A stretch of 7,667 nt of DNA, from positions 1 to 7,667 of the forward strand of contig CAMXWI010000034.1 of NCBI GenBank assembly GCA_947252915.1. The letters run 5' to 3'. Positions within the stretch are counted from its first letter, which is position 1. Each line of letters opens with the position of its first letter. A program made the position numbers and the translations under genes. Shown here in pieces: positions 6,751-7,667 of the stretch. The DNA is from an uncultured Lactobacillus sp. (GTDB lineage: Bacteria; Bacillota; Bacilli; Lactobacillales; Lactobacillaceae). The notes under the pieces were generated by a model. That model had not been told where the DNA came from, made no database searches, and saw only the letters and a program-made list of their open reading frames with translations.

Positions 6751-7644
6751 CTAATCAAACGAAATCCCGAGTAATTCCAAAATCCTAGTTAAATCATCAG
6801 CAGAAGTATACGGAATTTCAATCTTTCCAGTATTCTTTTTTGCTGATGGGGCCACCGCCACTTTGGTTCCGAACTTACTTTGCAGCTCATTTTCAGCTTC
6901 CCGCAAGTATGGTGACTTCCGATGCTGAACCTTCTTTTTGTGGTTCTTATGACCATGATCATTATTCATTGAAGCCACTAAATCTTCCAATTGACGAACC
7001 GTCATCCGGTTAGTAATGGCCTTCCTAGCGACCGCTGCCACCTTCTGCTTATCTTTAAGGCCCAGTAGTGTCCGTGCCTGACCCATAGAAAGTTCACCGG
7101 CTTGTAAGGACTGTTTGACACTTTCAGGAAGGCTCAACAAACGTAAATAATTGGCGATGTACGGCCGACTTTTACCAAGCCGCTTGGCAACTTCTGCCTG
7201 GGTAAGCATCAACTTATCCATTAATGTTTGGTAAGCTTGCGCCTCTTCTAGTGGGGTCAAATCTTCCCGTTGCAGATTTTCCAAGACCGCAACTTCCATC
7301 ATCCGTTCATCATCAAAGTCCCGGACAATGGCAGGAATCGTTGTCTGCTTAGCTAATTTAGAAGCCCGATAACGCCGTTCACCAGCGATAATTTCGTACC
7401 GCTCGATTTGCGAATCTGGCTGGCGCACAATGATTGGCTGAAAAACTCCAGATTCACTAATCGATTTAGCTAATTCCTTTAACGCCTTTTGGTCAAAAAT
7501 GCGGCGAGGCTGGTACGGATTAGGGCGAATTGCTGATAGTTTGAGATCCACAACATTCTCGCCCGTCTGCGCTTCTTCTAAATTGTTATCCTCAAACAGG
7601 GCTTCAATGCCCCGTCCCAGTCCCATCTTCTTATTTTTCGTCAT
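6751..7644 (-). CDS. parB: ParB/Spo0J chromosome-partitioning protein (parS-binding CTPase)
   Basis: This 297-residue protein has the full ParB layout. The N-terminal GLGRGIEALF segment (8-17) is typical of Spo0J/ParB and belongs to the region that contacts ParA. The nucleotide-binding ParB/Srx domain (about 30-125) carries NPYQPRR, GERRYRA (88-94) and ENLQRED (122-128), the motifs of the CTP-binding pocket. A helix-turn-helix (about 147-170, LTQAEVAKRLGKSRPYI) reads parS. After a His/Lys-rich linker (about 227-243) comes the C-terminal dimerisation domain, ending in LLGISFD. Family knowledge: ParB loads at parS sites as a CTP-dependent sliding clamp, recruits SMC condensin and, with ParA, helps segregate origins. 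The ATG at 7644 is preceded by AAAGGAAG about 12 bases upstream, inside parA. Length and motifs are intact. Confidence 0.96.
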   Translation of the reverse strand: MTKNKKMGLGRGIEALFEDNNLEEAQTGENVVDLKLSAIRPNPYQPRRIFDQKALKELAKSISESGVFQPIIVRQPDSQIERYEIIAGERRYRASKLAKQTTIPAIVRDFDDERMMEVAVLENLQREDLTPLEEAQAYQTLMDKLMLTQAEVAKRLGKSRPYIANYLRLLSLPESVKQSLQAGELSMGQARTLLGLKDKQKVAAVARKAITNRMTVRQLEDLVASMNNDHGHKNHKKKVQHRKSPYLREAENELQSKFGTKVAVAPSAKKNTGKIEIPYTSADDLTRILELLGISFD

Positions 7645-7667
7645 GAGCAGCCAACACTTCCTTTGCT
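7631..7667 (-). CDS. parA: ParA/Soj chromosome-partitioning ATPase, C-terminal end only (partial)
   Basis: Only the last eleven codons and the TAA stop lie in the window; the rest is beyond the right edge. They read AKEVLAAHDEK in the frame that ends at 7631. Soj/ParA proteins of Firmicutes commonly end in a similar 'AKEV' helix, and a parA gene is expected directly upstream of parB, so both the frame and the position fit. The reading frame overlaps the start of parB by 14 bases (7631-7644), and the parB ribosome binding site lies inside it, which suggests coupled translation. ParA is the Walker-type ATPase that works with ParB in origin segregation and control of DnaA. The identification rests on context and a short tail; the catalytic domain is not visible here. 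Confidence 0.75.
   Translation of the reverse strand, partial: AKEVLAAHDEK

Overview
The window looks like ordinary chromosomal DNA from a lactic acid bacterium of the Lactobacillaceae. The evidence is the gene order parA-parB-DUF951-ychF-DUF1129-guaB, the AGGAG-type ribosome binding sites, an IMP dehydrogenase that lacks the CBS domains, and a moderate base composition. A heterofermentative genus such as Limosilactobacillus is my best guess from general resemblance; the sequence alone does not prove genus or species. Every supportable gene lies on the minus strand, so the region reads from right to left. The parAB genes suggest it is close to the replication origin.

Right part (about 7667 down to 4607): a tightly packed gene string. 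It holds the last codons of parA/soj, which overlap parB/spo0J, then a 65-residue DUF951 protein, the GTPase-family ATPase ychF, and a DUF1129 membrane protein with a GTG start. Gaps are 16 to 35 bases, with no intrinsic terminator between these genes. A hairpin folds around the ychF stop codon.

Middle (4606 to 3325): guaB, with a probable promoter of its own in the 88-base gap upstream, followed by a clear intrinsic terminator at 3325-3359. No strong terminator separates the DUF1129 gene from guaB, so read-through is also possible.

Left part (3290 to 87): an OmpR/VanR-type response regulator, a VanS-like histidine kinase and a D-alanyl-D-alanine carboxypeptidase (DacA, a low-molecular-mass penicillin-binding protein). 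This is a plausible cell-wall sensing and remodelling module. The regulator has its own promoter and a terminator directly after it. The kinase has a separate promoter with an exact TATAAT box just past that terminator, and the kinase and dacA reading frames overlap by 17 bases. The kinase is therefore wired to the enzyme gene at least as closely as to its partner regulator.

I see no mobile element, CRISPR array, tRNA or rRNA gene, and no stretch over 300 bases without a gene. I found no convincing new system. The points most worth a second look are the split transcription of the two-component pair, the SGD triad in DacA, the ychF stop-codon hairpin and the tandem heptamer in the regulator's promoter.
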